Shown here piece by piece: positions 50,562-60,485 of a stretch of 64,000 nt of DNA (the stretch's first letter is position 1; every line of letters begins with the position of its first letter). This stretch comes from Defluviicoccus sp. (GTDB lineage Bacteria > Pseudomonadota > Alphaproteobacteria > MPNO01). Below the pieces are notes generated by a model. The model had not been told where the DNA came from and made no database searches. It saw nothing but the letters and a program-made list of their open reading frames with translations. The stretch covers positions 54,123-118,122 of the forward strand of contig JAPPIT010000179.1 in the NCBI GenBank assembly GCA_028820505.1, written 5' to 3'. The translations under genes were made by a program, and so were the position numbers.

Positions 50562-52385
50562 GTGTGCGGCATCATCGGCATCATCGGGAAGAATGACGTC
50601 GCCCCTCTCCTGATCGAGGGTTTGCGGCGGCTCGAATATCGCGGCTACGACTCCGCCGGAATCGCGACGCTGGTCAACGGTTCGGTCGAGCGCCGCCGGT
50701 CGGAAGGCAAGATCGAGCGCCTGGAAGGCGTCGTCGCCGAGCGCCCCTTGCCCGGCACGATCGGGATCGGGCACACCCGCTGGGCGACCCACGGACGGCC
50801 GACCGTCAACAACGCGCACCCGCATGCCGACGACAGGGTGGTCCTGGTTCACAACGGCATCATCGAGAACTTCCAGGATCTGCGCCGCGAGCTCTCGGCG
50901 GCCGGCCATGTCTTCGCCACCGACACCGATACCGAGGCCGCGGTGCACCTGATCAGCCGCTACCTGCGCGACGGCGGCACGCCGCAGGACGCCGTGGCCC
51001 GGGCGCTCGACCGGCTCGAGGGCGCGTTTGCGCTCGCCATCCTGTTCGCCGGGCACGGCGACCTGATGATCGGCGCCCGGCGCGGCAGCCCGCTCGCCGT
51101 CGGCTACGGCGACGGCGAAATGTATCTCGGGTCGGACGCGCTCGCGCTCGCGCCGCTGACCCGCAGCATCTGCTACCTCGAAGAGGGCGATTGGGCCGAG
51201 GTGCACCCCGACGGCGCGGTGGTCCACGACCGCGACGGCAATGTCGTGGAGCGGCAAATCCGGCGCACCGCCGCGTCGGGCGCGATGATCGGCAAAGGGA
51301 ACTACCCCCATTTCATGCTCAAGGAGATCTACGAGCAGCCGGCGGTGATCGGCGATACGCTGCACAGCGTGCTCGATCCCTGGAACGGGGCCGTCGCGCT
51401 CCCCGAGATGCCGTTCGATCTCGCCGAGATCGGCAAGATCACCATCGTCGCCTGCGGAACCTCGTATCATGCGGGGCTGGTCGCCCGGTACTGGCTCGCG
51501 CAGCTGGCCAGGGTGCCGGTCGAGGTCGATATCGCGTCCGAGTTCCGCTACCGCGCCCCGCATTTGCCGCCGGACGGCCTGGCGCTCTTCATTTCGCAGT
51601 CGGGCGAGACCGCGGACACGCTGGCCGCGCTGCGCTACGCACGGTCGCAGGGCCAGCGCATCGTCTCGGTGGTCAATGTCGACGAAAGCTCGATCGCCCG
51701 CGAGTCGGACGCCGTCTTCAGAACCCAGGCCGGGCCGGAGATCGGCGTTGCCTCCACCAAGTCTTTCACGACCCAGCTCGCCACGCTCGCCTGCCTGACC
51801 GTCGCCATCGCCGCCGCGCGCGGAGACATCGACCGGGCGGCCGAGGCGGAGCTTTGCCGGGCCCTCGTCGAGGTACCGTCCCGCGCCAACGACATCCTGT
51901 GCCATGACGAGCGGATCGCCGCGCTTGCCCGCGAAGTCGCCGAGGCGAGGGACGTGCTCTATCTCGGACGCGGCACCGGTTTTCCCATCGCGCTCGAAGG
52001 GGCGCTCAAGCTGAAGGAAATCAGCTACATCCATGCCGAGGGCTACGCCGCCGGCGAAATGAAGCACGGGCCCATCGCCCTGATCGACGAGCACGTGCCG
52101 GTCATCGTGATCGCGCCTTCCGACGACCTGTTCGACAAGACCGCGTCGAACGTGCAGGAGGTCATCGCGCGCGGCGGCAAGGTGGTCTTTCTGTCCGACC
52201 CGCCCGGCATCCGAAAGCTCGGCGCCGTCGCGGCCGCGACGATCGAGCTCCCCGAGGTCAACCCGTTCGTCGCGCCGATCCTCTACACCATCCCCGCGCA
52301 GCTGCTGGCCTACCACGCGGCGGTGGCCAAGGGGACGGACGTCGATCAGCCGCGCAATCTGGCGAAATCGGTCACCGTCGAGTAG
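50562..52385 (+). CDS. glmS: Glutamine-fructose-6-phosphate aminotransferase
   Basis: 607 residues, GTG start. Cys2 (MCGIIGIIG) is the glutaminase nucleophile exposed after Met removal; HTRWATHG and HNGIIENF complete the N-terminal glutamine amidotransferase domain. Two SIS domains follow (CGTSYHAGL and FISQSGETADT; later LGRGTGFPIALEGALKLKE) with C-terminal LAKSVTVE. Makes glucosamine-6-P. No glmS ribozyme: only 10 bp separate it from glmU. Confidence 0.98.
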   Translation: MCGIIGIIGKNDVAPLLIEGLRRLEYRGYDSAGIATLVNGSVERRRSEGKIERLEGVVAERPLPGTIGIGHTRWATHGRPTVNNAHPHADDRVVLVHNGIIENFQDLRRELSAAGHVFATDTDTEAAVHLISRYLRDGGTPQDAVARALDRLEGAFALAILFAGHGDLMIGARRGSPLAVGYGDGEMYLGSDALALAPLTRSICYLEEGDWAEVHPDGAVVHDRDGNVVERQIRRTAASGAMIGKGNYPHFMLKEIYEQPAVIGDTLHSVLDPWNGAVALPEMPFDLAEIGKITIVACGTSYHAGLVARYWLAQLARVPVEVDIASEFRYRAPHLPPDGLALFISQSGETADTLAALRYARSQGQRIVSVVNVDESSIARESDAVFRTQAGPEIGVASTKSFTTQLATLACLTVAIAAARGDIDRAAEAELCRALVEVPSRANDILCHDERIAALAREVAEARDVLYLGRGTGFPIALEGALKLKEISYIHAEGYAAGEMKHGPIALIDEHVPVIVIAPSDDLFDKTASNVQEVIARGGKVVFLSDPPGIRKLGAVAAATIELPEVNPFVAPILYTIPAQLLAYHAAVAKGTDVDQPRNLAKSVTVE

Positions 52386-52392
52386 GCGCCGC

Positions 52393-53142
52393 TCAGATCG
52401 TGCGCTCGACCGGAACTCCGCGCACGTCCATCTCGTACTCCAGCCCCTCGACGGGCGGCCGCGCGTAGTGCCAGGTGAGCCCGGCGGGCGCCGCCCCGCG
52501 CGCCACGATCTCGTCGGCGAAGAACGGGTGCGGGTCGTGGACCGTATAGACCTGCGTTCCCGTCGCATCCGCCCACCCTGCGCCGAGCGCCTGCATCCGC
52601 GCCTCCATCTCGGCCAGGACGAAGCGCGCCTTCTCGCGCAGCGCCTCGGGCGACGTCTCGCCCCGGCGAACGATGTGGTCGCGGTAATTCGCCTTGCCTT
52701 CCGGGACGTCGGCGCCGCCCGCGGCGACGAACCCGCCCGCCGCCTCGCCCGCCGCCACGGTGTAGCTGAATGCATGGAAGCTGGGCCCGGCAGGCGAATC
52801 GACCGCCGGGCACACGTTCGAGCGCGCCACCGGATTGTCCCCGTCGCGGAAAATGCCCCAGCGTTCGAGGGTGCCCACATAGACCCGGTTGAAAGCGGCG
52901 AAACCGTCCTCGGTGAACGGCGCGGGCGATCTCAGCTCGCAGGCGCAGAACGCGGTCGTCGGCCGCCCGCGTGCGCCGAGATAGGCCTCGATCGCCGCGA
53001 AACCCTCCTCGAGCGAGAGAGGGCGCCGGAACCGCGCGCGCTCGATCGCGAATCCCGGCTCCGCCGCGACTCCGCCGGAATACTGGAACACCCCCCGAAT
53101 GTAGCGGTAGCCGCCCGGCTCGAAAGTTACCGTTTCCGTCAT
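52393..53142 (-). CDS. CnbZ-like (2-amino-5-chloromuconate deaminase-type) protein
   Basis: 249 residues. FEPGGYRYIRGVFQYSGGVAAEPGF, TAFCACELRSPAPFTEDGF, RSNVCPAVDSPAGPSFHAFSYTV and GKANYRDHIVRRGETSPE match a family remembered as CnbZ, the deaminase of chloronitrobenzene degradation; related environmental members are widespread and mostly uncharacterised. Aminomuconate-type substrates are therefore possible but not shown. ATG overlaps the stop of the upstream EamA permease (ATGA), linking transport and the enzyme. Cys in FCACE and NVC may be functional. Confidence 0.72.
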   Translation of the reverse strand: MTETVTFEPGGYRYIRGVFQYSGGVAAEPGFAIERARFRRPLSLEEGFAAIEAYLGARGRPTTAFCACELRSPAPFTEDGFAAFNRVYVGTLERWGIFRDGDNPVARSNVCPAVDSPAGPSFHAFSYTVAAGEAAGGFVAAGGADVPEGKANYRDHIVRRGETSPEALREKARFVLAEMEARMQALGAGWADATGTQVYTVHDPHPFFADEIVARGAAPAGLTWHYARPPVEGLEYEMDVRGVPVERTI

Positions 53143-54113
53143 CCGCCCCTCTCGCCTCTCGCCTCGGCCCGGGCGATATAGTAAGTGCTGCCGACGATGA
53201 TCGCAGCCCCGGCCACCGTCCATAGCGACGGTATCTCGGAGAACAGCAGAAAACCCAGAAGCGCCGCATAGATCAGGCGAAGATTCTCGGCCGGGCCGAC
53301 CGCGTTGGCCTCGCCGATGGAGAACGCGCGGAAGTAGCAGAACATGCCGCCGGTGGTCAGCACGCCGATGGCGAGCAGCAGCAGCCATTCGATCCCGACC
53401 GGGGCGTGCCCGGCCCAGAGCGTCGGGCCGGCGAAAACCGCCACCCCGCCGATATGGTAGTAGAACAGCATCCGGGCGGTCGGCTCGGTCGCGGCCAGGA
53501 TACGGATCAGCACGTTCGCGATGGCGAAGATCAGCGCGGTGCCGACGGCGATCAACGCGACCGGATCGATGCCCTCCGCGCCCGGGCGCATCATTACCAG
53601 AACGCCAAGGAACCCCACCGCCGTCGCGATCCAGCGCCGGGCTCTGACCAGCTCCGACAGCACGATCACCGCCACCAGCGTGGTGAACAGCGGTTTGGAG
53701 AACATGAACGCCGTCGCGTCGGCGAGCGGCATGTGGATGATCGTGTAGAACACGCCGATCTGGGCCACGAAAGCGAGCCCCATGCGCAGCACGTGCATGC
53801 CGATCCGCGCGGTCTTGAGCCCGTTCCAGCCCAATTGGACGAAGAGCGGGGCAAGCACGATCATGCCCGTCACATAGCGGTAGAACGAAAGCTCGTGCGG
53901 CGCGAACTTGGTGCCGAGGGCCTTGACCAGAACGTCCGAGCTCGTCAGCAGAAAGGCGCCGCCCGCGAGAAGCAGAATGCCGCGAAAGTTGGGCGGCAGT
54001 GCAAGCCACAGACCGCCCATCCGCGCGGCGGCGCTTGGAACCGCCGCTTTATTCTTCGCTTCGCGCGGCCGATCCAACGACGCCTCTCGATCCGACTCTG
54101 CGGGCGTCATCAT
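53139..54113 (-). CDS. EamA/DMT-superfamily permease
   Basis: 324 residues, ten helices in two EamA repeats: NFRGILLLAGGAFLLTSSDVLVK and RMLFYYHIGGVAVFAG, ending SLWTVAGAAIIVGSTYYIARAEAR. The N-terminal 40 residues are polar, and the exact start (54113 or 54110, or a later Met) is uncertain. Operon with the CnbZ-like gene by 4-base overlap. Only distantly related to the permease at 10451. Confidence 0.87.
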   Translation of the reverse strand: MMTPAESDREASLDRPREAKNKAAVPSAAARMGGLWLALPPNFRGILLLAGGAFLLTSSDVLVKALGTKFAPHELSFYRYVTGMIVLAPLFVQLGWNGLKTARIGMHVLRMGLAFVAQIGVFYTIIHMPLADATAFMFSKPLFTTLVAVIVLSELVRARRWIATAVGFLGVLVMMRPGAEGIDPVALIAVGTALIFAIANVLIRILAATEPTARMLFYYHIGGVAVFAGPTLWAGHAPVGIEWLLLLAIGVLTTGGMFCYFRAFSIGEANAVGPAENLRLIYAALLGFLLFSEIPSLWTVAGAAIIVGSTYYIARAEARGERGG

Positions 54114-54220
54114 GGCGGGGCGCGGGTCGTGCGCCAATAGCGGCCGGGCCGATATTGAGGCACCGGGCGATCCGTGGCTTGATGGGCGGGCCGCAAGGGT
54201 AGAGCAGGGCGGAGAGGCGT

Positions 54221-56587
54221 TTGACTGAGCCGGTTCTGGAAGGCGGTGCGATCGGCCGTTCCGCGCCGCGCATCGCCGCTCGGCGGCTCGCGCACGGGCG
54301 CGGGCGTTACACCGACGACATCGTGTTGTCGAGAATGCTGCATGTCGCCTTCGTGCGAAGCCCCCACGCGCATGCGCGCATAGACGGGATCGACGGCGAC
54401 GAGGCATCCCGCCGGATCGGCGCGGTTCGCGTCGTGACCGGCGCCGATCTCGCCGCCGTCTGCGAGCCGATGATCGCGATCGCCGCACATCGGCCCGGGC
54501 ACAAGTCGGCGCCCCAGCCGCCCATGGCGCAGGGCACGGCGTTCTGGCAGGGCCAGCCGGTCGCCGCCGTGGTCGCGGAGAGCCGCGCGGCGGCGGAGGA
54601 CGCGGCCGATCTGGTGGTCGTCGAGTATGAGCCGCTCGACGCCGTGGCGGATCCCTCCGAAGCGCTCGCCCCCGGCGCCGCGGCGATCCATCCCGGGCTC
54701 GGCGACAATCTCGCTTTCGCGCACCGGATCGAGACCGGCGAGGTCGACGCCGCCTTTGACGCGGCCGCCGCGTCGGTCGAGCACGAATTCGGCTTCGGGC
54801 GCCATACCGCCGTCACGCTGGAGGCGCGGGTGACGATCGCGGACTACCGGCCCTCCGACGGAACGCTCACGGTCCAACAGTCCCACCAGTCGCCCTATCA
54901 GATGCAGGAAGTCTACGCCGCCCTGCTCGGTCTCGACGATCACAGGGTGCGGGTGATCTGCCCCGATGTCGGCGGCGGATTTGGGCTCAAGATCAACGTC
55001 CATGACGACGAGATCGCGACGGCGGCGATCTCGCGGCTTCTGGGTCGGCCCGTGAAATATTGCGCTGACAGGGTAGAGGCGTTCGGCGCCGACGCGCACA
55101 GCCGCGATCACCGGGTGCGCGGCCGCATCGCGGTATCGGAGGGCGGCGAGATTCTCGCGATGGAGGTCGACGACCTTTCGGCGATCGGCGCGTTTACCGC
55201 CTTCATCCGGTTCGGCATCGCCGAGGGCATGATGACGATCACCAACGCCGGCGCGCCCTACAGGGTGCCGGCCTATCGCGGCGCCATGCGGGCGGCCTAC
55301 GTTAACAAGCCGATCGTCGGGATGTATCGCGGCGTCGGGGTGCCGATCGCCTGCGCGGTGACCGAGCAGTTGTGCGACATGGCGGCGCGCGCCATCGGCA
55401 TGGACCCCGTCGCCTTCCGCCGGATCAACTTTCTCGATCCCGACAGCCTGCCGGCGGTATCCGTCGGCGGTATCCGGCTTCCGCGCATCTCGTTCGCCGA
55501 GGCGCTCGACCGCCTCGTCGAGGTAATGGACTACGACGCGCTCCGCGCCGAGCAGGTCGCGCTCCGCGCCCGAGGGATCCACCGCGGCATCGGGGTCGCG
55601 ACCTTCATCGAGCCTACCGCCTACGGGCCCGGCTATTACGGCCCCTCGGAGGCGCCGGTCTCGACCCAGGAAGGGACCACCGTAAAGCTCGAGCCGTCGG
55701 GCAAGATACGCTGTATCACCAGCGTCACGGACCAGGGGCAGGGGACGCTGACCGGGATCGCCCAGATCGTCGCCGACCAGCTCGGAGTCGACATCGGCGA
55801 CGTCGACGTCATCGCGGGCGACAGCGCCACCACGCCGTTCGGCGGCGGCGCCTGGGCCTCGCGCGGTCTCGCGATGGGCGGCGAGGCGTCGCTCGCCGCC
55901 GCGCTCGCCCTCAAGGAAAACGTGCTCGCGCTTGCCGGGCCGATTTTGCAGACCGACCCCGCGAGCCTGGACCTCAGGGACGGCGGCGTGGTCGACCGCG
56001 ACGGCGGGACGGCGCGGCTCACGCTCCGCGAGGTCGCGCGCATCGGCCATTTCCGGCAGGACACGCTGCCCGCCGATCTTCAGCCCGAGCTCGCGGCGAC
56101 CCGTCACCATGTCCCCAACCGGGCGCATTACTACGTCGCGCACGGGGCTCTCGGCTGCCACCTCGAACTCGACCCGGAGACCGGTTCCATCGACTTGCTC
56201 GGCGTCTGGGTGGCCGACGAATGCGGGCGCATTATCAATCCGTTGCTGGTCGACGAGCAGTTGCGGGGCGGGGTCGTCCAGGGGCTCGGAGCGGCGTTCT
56301 TCGAGGAATGCGTCTACGATTCCGCCGGCCAGCTGCTCAACGGCACGCTCGCCGATTACCTCGTGCCGATGGCGAGCGAAATGCCCGACATCGTGACCGC
56401 CCACATCGAGGGGCTTGAGGAAACCACCGTGCTGGGCGCGAAAGGCGTGGGCGAGGGCGGCACCATCGGCGCCACCGCCGCGGCCTGGCTCGCGGTCAAC
56501 GACGCCCTCGCCCCGTTCGGCGCCACGGTCCCCGCGCAGCCGTTCACGCCCGAGCGCATCCTGGCGGCCCTCGGAGCCGCCGCATGA
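54221..56587 (+). CDS. CoxL-family molybdenum hydroxylase subunit, divergent (MYRGVG) copy
   Basis: 788 residues from a TTG at 54221 with GGAGAGGCG upstream. N-terminal APRIAARRLAHGRGRYTDD, DVGGGFGLKINVHDDE, catalytic Glu in GVGEGG. The substrate loop is MYRGVGVP in place of YRGAGRP, so the Arg is lost. First of four genes joined by 4-base overlaps. With the next gene it forms a tandem pair of large subunits that may make a hetero-oligomer. No small or medium subunit follows. Confidence 0.88.
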   Translation: MTEPVLEGGAIGRSAPRIAARRLAHGRGRYTDDIVLSRMLHVAFVRSPHAHARIDGIDGDEASRRIGAVRVVTGADLAAVCEPMIAIAAHRPGHKSAPQPPMAQGTAFWQGQPVAAVVAESRAAAEDAADLVVVEYEPLDAVADPSEALAPGAAAIHPGLGDNLAFAHRIETGEVDAAFDAAAASVEHEFGFGRHTAVTLEARVTIADYRPSDGTLTVQQSHQSPYQMQEVYAALLGLDDHRVRVICPDVGGGFGLKINVHDDEIATAAISRLLGRPVKYCADRVEAFGADAHSRDHRVRGRIAVSEGGEILAMEVDDLSAIGAFTAFIRFGIAEGMMTITNAGAPYRVPAYRGAMRAAYVNKPIVGMYRGVGVPIACAVTEQLCDMAARAIGMDPVAFRRINFLDPDSLPAVSVGGIRLPRISFAEALDRLVEVMDYDALRAEQVALRARGIHRGIGVATFIEPTAYGPGYYGPSEAPVSTQEGTTVKLEPSGKIRCITSVTDQGQGTLTGIAQIVADQLGVDIGDVDVIAGDSATTPFGGGAWASRGLAMGGEASLAAALALKENVLALAGPILQTDPASLDLRDGGVVDRDGGTARLTLREVARIGHFRQDTLPADLQPELAATRHHVPNRAHYYVAHGALGCHLELDPETGSIDLLGVWVADECGRIINPLLVDEQLRGGVVQGLGAAFFEECVYDSAGQLLNGTLADYLVPMASEMPDIVTAHIEGLEETTVLGAKGVGEGGTIGATAAAWLAVNDALAPFGATVPAQPFTPERILAALGAAA

Positions 56588-58929
56588 CCGAATCCGCGAT
56601 CGGGCGGTCCCTGCCGCGTCCAAACGCGCGCCGGGCGGCCTCGGGACGCGGACGCCACGTCGCCGATCTCGGCTTCAAGCGGCTGGTCGACGTCGCCTTC
56701 GTCCGCAGCCCCTACGCGCACGCCCGCATCGGGACGATCGAAACCGGCGAGGCCGAGGCCCGGCCCGGCGTCGTCGCGGTTCTCACCGGCGCCGAGCTTG
56801 CAGAGCGGACGCATCCATGGCTTGGCACGATGAAGAACGCGCCGTCGCTGGTCTCCGCGCCGCAATACGGCATGGCGGTCGATTGCGCGCGCTGGCAGGG
56901 CGAGCCCGCCGTGGCCGTCGTCGCCGAAGGCCGGGCGCGGGCCGAGGACGCGGCGGAGCATGTGCGCGTCGAGTGGCAGGAGCTCCCCGCCGTCGCCGAC
57001 GTCGAGACGGCGCTCGACGACGGGGCGCCCATCCTCCATCCCTCGCTCGGGACCAACCGGCTCTACGAGCGCCTGATCGAGAACGGCGCCGCCGCCGCCG
57101 CTTTCGATGCGGCCCACCGGGCGGTCGAAGGCGAATTCCGCTTCGGCCGCCATACCGGCGTGACGCCCGAAGCCCGCGCGATCGTCGCCGACTACGACCC
57201 CGGCGACCGCAGGCTGACGCTCTATTACGGCGGACAGGCGCCGCACATGACCCAGGTCCTGTTCGCGCGCCATCTCGGGCTCGAGGAACGCAACGTCCGG
57301 GTGATCGCGTACGACGTCGGCGGCGGGTACGGGATCAAGAGCCATCACTACGGCGATGAGTTCACCGTCGCGGCGCTCGCGATGCTGCTCGCCCGTCCGG
57401 TCCGCTACTGGGCCGACCGCCTGGAATCCTTCGTTTCCGACATTCACGCGCGGGACCACGTTGTGCGGGGGCGGCTCGCGGTGGACGAGGACGGCCGGTT
57501 CGCGGCGCTCGAGATCGAGGACCTGGTCGGCGGCGGGGCCTATTCCTCCTACCCGAGGACCAGCTCGGTCGAGGCGAACCAGGTACTCAACATTTCCGGC
57601 GGGCCGTACGCGATCGCAAACTACCGGGGCCTCACGAGGGTCGTCTTCCAGAACAAGGTGCCGATTTCGCAGTACCGCGGCGTCGGCCATCCCGTCGCGA
57701 TCCTGACCGTCGAGGCGCTGATCGACCGGGCCGCGGCGGACCTGGGCATCGATCCGGCGGAACTCCGCCGGCGCAACTTCGTTGCCGACGACGCCTATCC
57801 GGCGAAGGCGCCGTCCGGGGTCGGGCTGAACGATCTGTCGCACCAGGCATGCCTGAAAAAGCTGCTCGCGCTGATGGATTACGACGCCCTTCGCGCCGAC
57901 CGGCATGAGAAGCGCGGCCAGGGCGTTCTGCGCGGGATCGGGATTGCCTCCTTCATCAAGGGCACCAATCCGGGTCCGCAGATCTACGGTCCCGCGGGCG
58001 TGCCGATTTCGGCGCAGGACGGATGCACCGTCCGCCTGGAACCCTCCGGCGCGGTGACCTGCCTCGCCGGCGTCACCGAGCAGGGGCAGGGCACCGAGAC
58101 GATCCTCGCGCAGGTCGTTGCGGAATCGGTCGGCGTGCCGTTCGAGGCGGTGGCTGTCATCACCGGCGATACCGACGCGGTGCCCTATGGCGGGGGCACC
58201 TACGGCTCGCGCGGCGGGGGCATCGGCGGCGAGTCCGCGAAGCGGGCGGGCGAGGCGCTCCGGGACGAAATTCTCGAGCTTGCCGGGACGCTGCTTCAGG
58301 CCGACCCCGCGACGCTGGCGGTGCGAGACGGAGTCGTCGTGGACCGCGCCGGCGGAGAGGTGCGGATGACCCTGGCGGATCTCGGCGAAATCGCATTCTT
58401 CCGGTCCGGCGAGTTGCCCGACGGCGTCTACCCGGAGCTCATTCAGACCCGACGGTTCCGCGTGCCGGAATACGTCTTTACCAACGGCGCGCATGGCGCT
58501 CAGGTCGAGATCGACCGCGATACCGGCGAGATCCGCATCCTCGGCTACTGGGCGGTCGAGGACGGCGGGCGCCTGATCAACCCGCTCCTCGCGGAAGAGC
58601 AGCTGCGCGGCGCCATCGTCCAGGGTCTCGGCGACGTGCTCTACGAACACAGCCTCTACGATCCGGACGGCCAGCTGCTGAACGGCACGATGGTCGACTA
58701 TCTGGTGCCGATGGCGCGGGAGATGCCCGACATCGTCGTCGGGCACGTGGAGACGCCGACCTCGGTCTCGGAGCTCGGCGCGAAGGGGGTGGGCGAATCC
58801 GGAACCGCCGCCGCGCCGGGGACGATATTCAACGCGGTGAACGACGCGCTCGCGCCGCTGGGCACAGGGGTCGAGGCGATCCCGATCACGCCCGATTCCA
58901 TCCTGGCCGCGCTCGGACACACCCGATGA
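56584..58929 (+). CDS. CoxL-family molybdenum hydroxylase subunit, tandem paralogue (QYRGVG)
   Basis: 781 residues; ATG overlaps the upstream TGA. DVGGGYGIKSHHYGDE has Tyr for the usual Phe in the GGGFG motif; loop QYRGVGHP again lacks the Arg of YRGAGRP; catalytic Glu in GVGESG retained. The N-terminus ARRAASGRGRHVADLGF is shorter than usual. It resembles the preceding gene more than the copies at 6965 and 39456. Overlaps the acyl-CoA ligase by 4 bases. Confidence 0.88.
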   Translation: MTESAIGRSLPRPNARRAASGRGRHVADLGFKRLVDVAFVRSPYAHARIGTIETGEAEARPGVVAVLTGAELAERTHPWLGTMKNAPSLVSAPQYGMAVDCARWQGEPAVAVVAEGRARAEDAAEHVRVEWQELPAVADVETALDDGAPILHPSLGTNRLYERLIENGAAAAAFDAAHRAVEGEFRFGRHTGVTPEARAIVADYDPGDRRLTLYYGGQAPHMTQVLFARHLGLEERNVRVIAYDVGGGYGIKSHHYGDEFTVAALAMLLARPVRYWADRLESFVSDIHARDHVVRGRLAVDEDGRFAALEIEDLVGGGAYSSYPRTSSVEANQVLNISGGPYAIANYRGLTRVVFQNKVPISQYRGVGHPVAILTVEALIDRAAADLGIDPAELRRRNFVADDAYPAKAPSGVGLNDLSHQACLKKLLALMDYDALRADRHEKRGQGVLRGIGIASFIKGTNPGPQIYGPAGVPISAQDGCTVRLEPSGAVTCLAGVTEQGQGTETILAQVVAESVGVPFEAVAVITGDTDAVPYGGGTYGSRGGGIGGESAKRAGEALRDEILELAGTLLQADPATLAVRDGVVVDRAGGEVRMTLADLGEIAFFRSGELPDGVYPELIQTRRFRVPEYVFTNGAHGAQVEIDRDTGEIRILGYWAVEDGGRLINPLLAEEQLRGAIVQGLGDVLYEHSLYDPDGQLLNGTMVDYLVPMAREMPDIVVGHVETPTSVSELGAKGVGESGTAAAPGTIFNAVNDALAPLGTGVEAIPITPDSILAALGHTR

Positions 58930-60485
58930 CGGGCAGGCGGCAGTCCAACCTGGGTTATTTCAACCGGGCCGCCGCGGCCGTCCATCCCGGCCGGACCGCG
59001 ATCGTCGATCTGTCGCGGTCGCCGGCGGCGGAGATTACGCACGGCGAGCTCGACGCGCGGATGGACCGGGTTGCCGCCGCGCTTGCCGGGCGTGGCCTGG
59101 CCCCGGGAGACCGCGTCCTGCTCGCCATGGCGAACCGGTTCGAGTTCGTCGAAGCGTTTTTCGGGGCGATGCGCGCGGGGCTCGTCCCGGTCCCGCTCAA
59201 TATCCGGCTCGGCGCGGACACGATACGCTTCGTGGTCGGGGACTCGGCCTGCAAGGCGGCCGTGATCTCGCCGGGTGCGCATCCCGGGATCGAAGCCATC
59301 GCCGAGGAGGCGGGGCTTGCGCCGCGCCTTTCCGTCGCGCCCGCGCCGGCCGGCTGGGAAGACTACGAAGCCGTGCTCGCGCAAGCCGATCCCGGCGCGT
59401 TCGAGCCCCCGCCGATCGCGCCGCGCCAGGTCGCGTTCCTGCCCTACACGTCCGGGTCGACCGGCCGGCCCAAGGGCGTGCTGCTCGCCCATGACGGAAT
59501 GCTTTGGGCGATCGGCTCGTCGCAGCGCCATTGGCCCGCGTCGGCCGACGACCGGGCACTGATCGCCGGGCCGCTCTACCACAAGAACGCGATGCGGGTG
59601 TCGGTGAAGCCCAAGCTGCATGTCGGCGCCTCGGTGGCGATTCTGCCGCGTTTCGAGCCCCGCCTTTTTCTGCGGGCGCTCAGCGAGCACCGCTGCACCG
59701 AGGCGGGCGGCGTGCCTGCGATGTACCGGATGATGCTCGCCGAGCGGGACCTTCTCGACAGCCTCGATTTTTCGGCCCTCAAAATGCTGGAGATGGGATC
59801 GGCGGTCGTCGGCGCGGAGCTGATCGCCGCCGTCGAAAACGCCTTCGGCGCGAGCGTGATCGAGGCCTACGGCTTGACCGAGGGCGGGGGACCCCTGCGC
59901 GAAGCGGTCGACGGGAGGCCCGCGCCGCGCGGAAGCTGCGGCCTGGCGGCTCCCGAGGTCGGCATCAAGCTGATGAGCGAGCGGGGCGAGGAGCCGGAAG
60001 AGGGCGAGTTGTGGGTCCGTTCGCCCGCGGTTCTCGTCGGCTACAACAACCGGCCCGACCTCGACGCCGAGCGGATAAGGGACGGCTGGCTCCGCACCGG
60101 CGACCTCTTTCGCCGCGACGCGGAGGGGTTCTTCTATTTCCAGGGCAGGACCGACGACCAGTTCTCCTGCGGCGGCGAGAACATCAATCCCAAGGAGGTG
60201 GAGCTCCTTCTGGTCCAGCATCCCGACGTGATCGACGCCGTCGTAGCCCCGGTGCCGCACGCGCTGAAGGACCTCGCGCCCGCTGCGCTGGTCACCCTGC
60301 GCTCCGGCCGGCAGGCGGACGAGGCGGCGCTCAAGGCGTTCGCGCTGGAACGCGGTCCGGCCTACGCGCATCCCCGCCATATCTTCGCGGTCGACGAATT
60401 GCCGGTCGGGGGCACCGGCAAGATCGACCGCAAGGCGGTGCGCGACCGTCTTCTGGCCCTGATCGCGGACGGCCGGCGGCAATGA
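58926..60485 (+). CDS. AMP-dependent acyl-CoA ligase
   Basis: 519 residues, complete. P-loop YTSGSTGRPKGVLLAHD, AYGLTEGGGPLREA, GWLRTGDLFRRD, GRTDDQFSCGGENINPKE and the C-terminal Lys in GGTGKIDRKAVR. Strongly similar to the truncated ligase at 1-1295. Coupled by ATGA overlaps to CoxL upstream and the epimerase downstream. Activates a carboxylate for, or after, the molybdenum hydroxylases (inference). Confidence 0.92.
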   Translation: MTGRRQSNLGYFNRAAAAVHPGRTAIVDLSRSPAAEITHGELDARMDRVAAALAGRGLAPGDRVLLAMANRFEFVEAFFGAMRAGLVPVPLNIRLGADTIRFVVGDSACKAAVISPGAHPGIEAIAEEAGLAPRLSVAPAPAGWEDYEAVLAQADPGAFEPPPIAPRQVAFLPYTSGSTGRPKGVLLAHDGMLWAIGSSQRHWPASADDRALIAGPLYHKNAMRVSVKPKLHVGASVAILPRFEPRLFLRALSEHRCTEAGGVPAMYRMMLAERDLLDSLDFSALKMLEMGSAVVGAELIAAVENAFGASVIEAYGLTEGGGPLREAVDGRPAPRGSCGLAAPEVGIKLMSERGEEPEEGELWVRSPAVLVGYNNRPDLDAERIRDGWLRTGDLFRRDAEGFFYFQGRTDDQFSCGGENINPKEVELLLVQHPDVIDAVVAPVPHALKDLAPAALVTLRSGRQADEAALKAFALERGPAYAHPRHIFAVDELPVGGTGKIDRKAVRDRLLALIADGRRQ

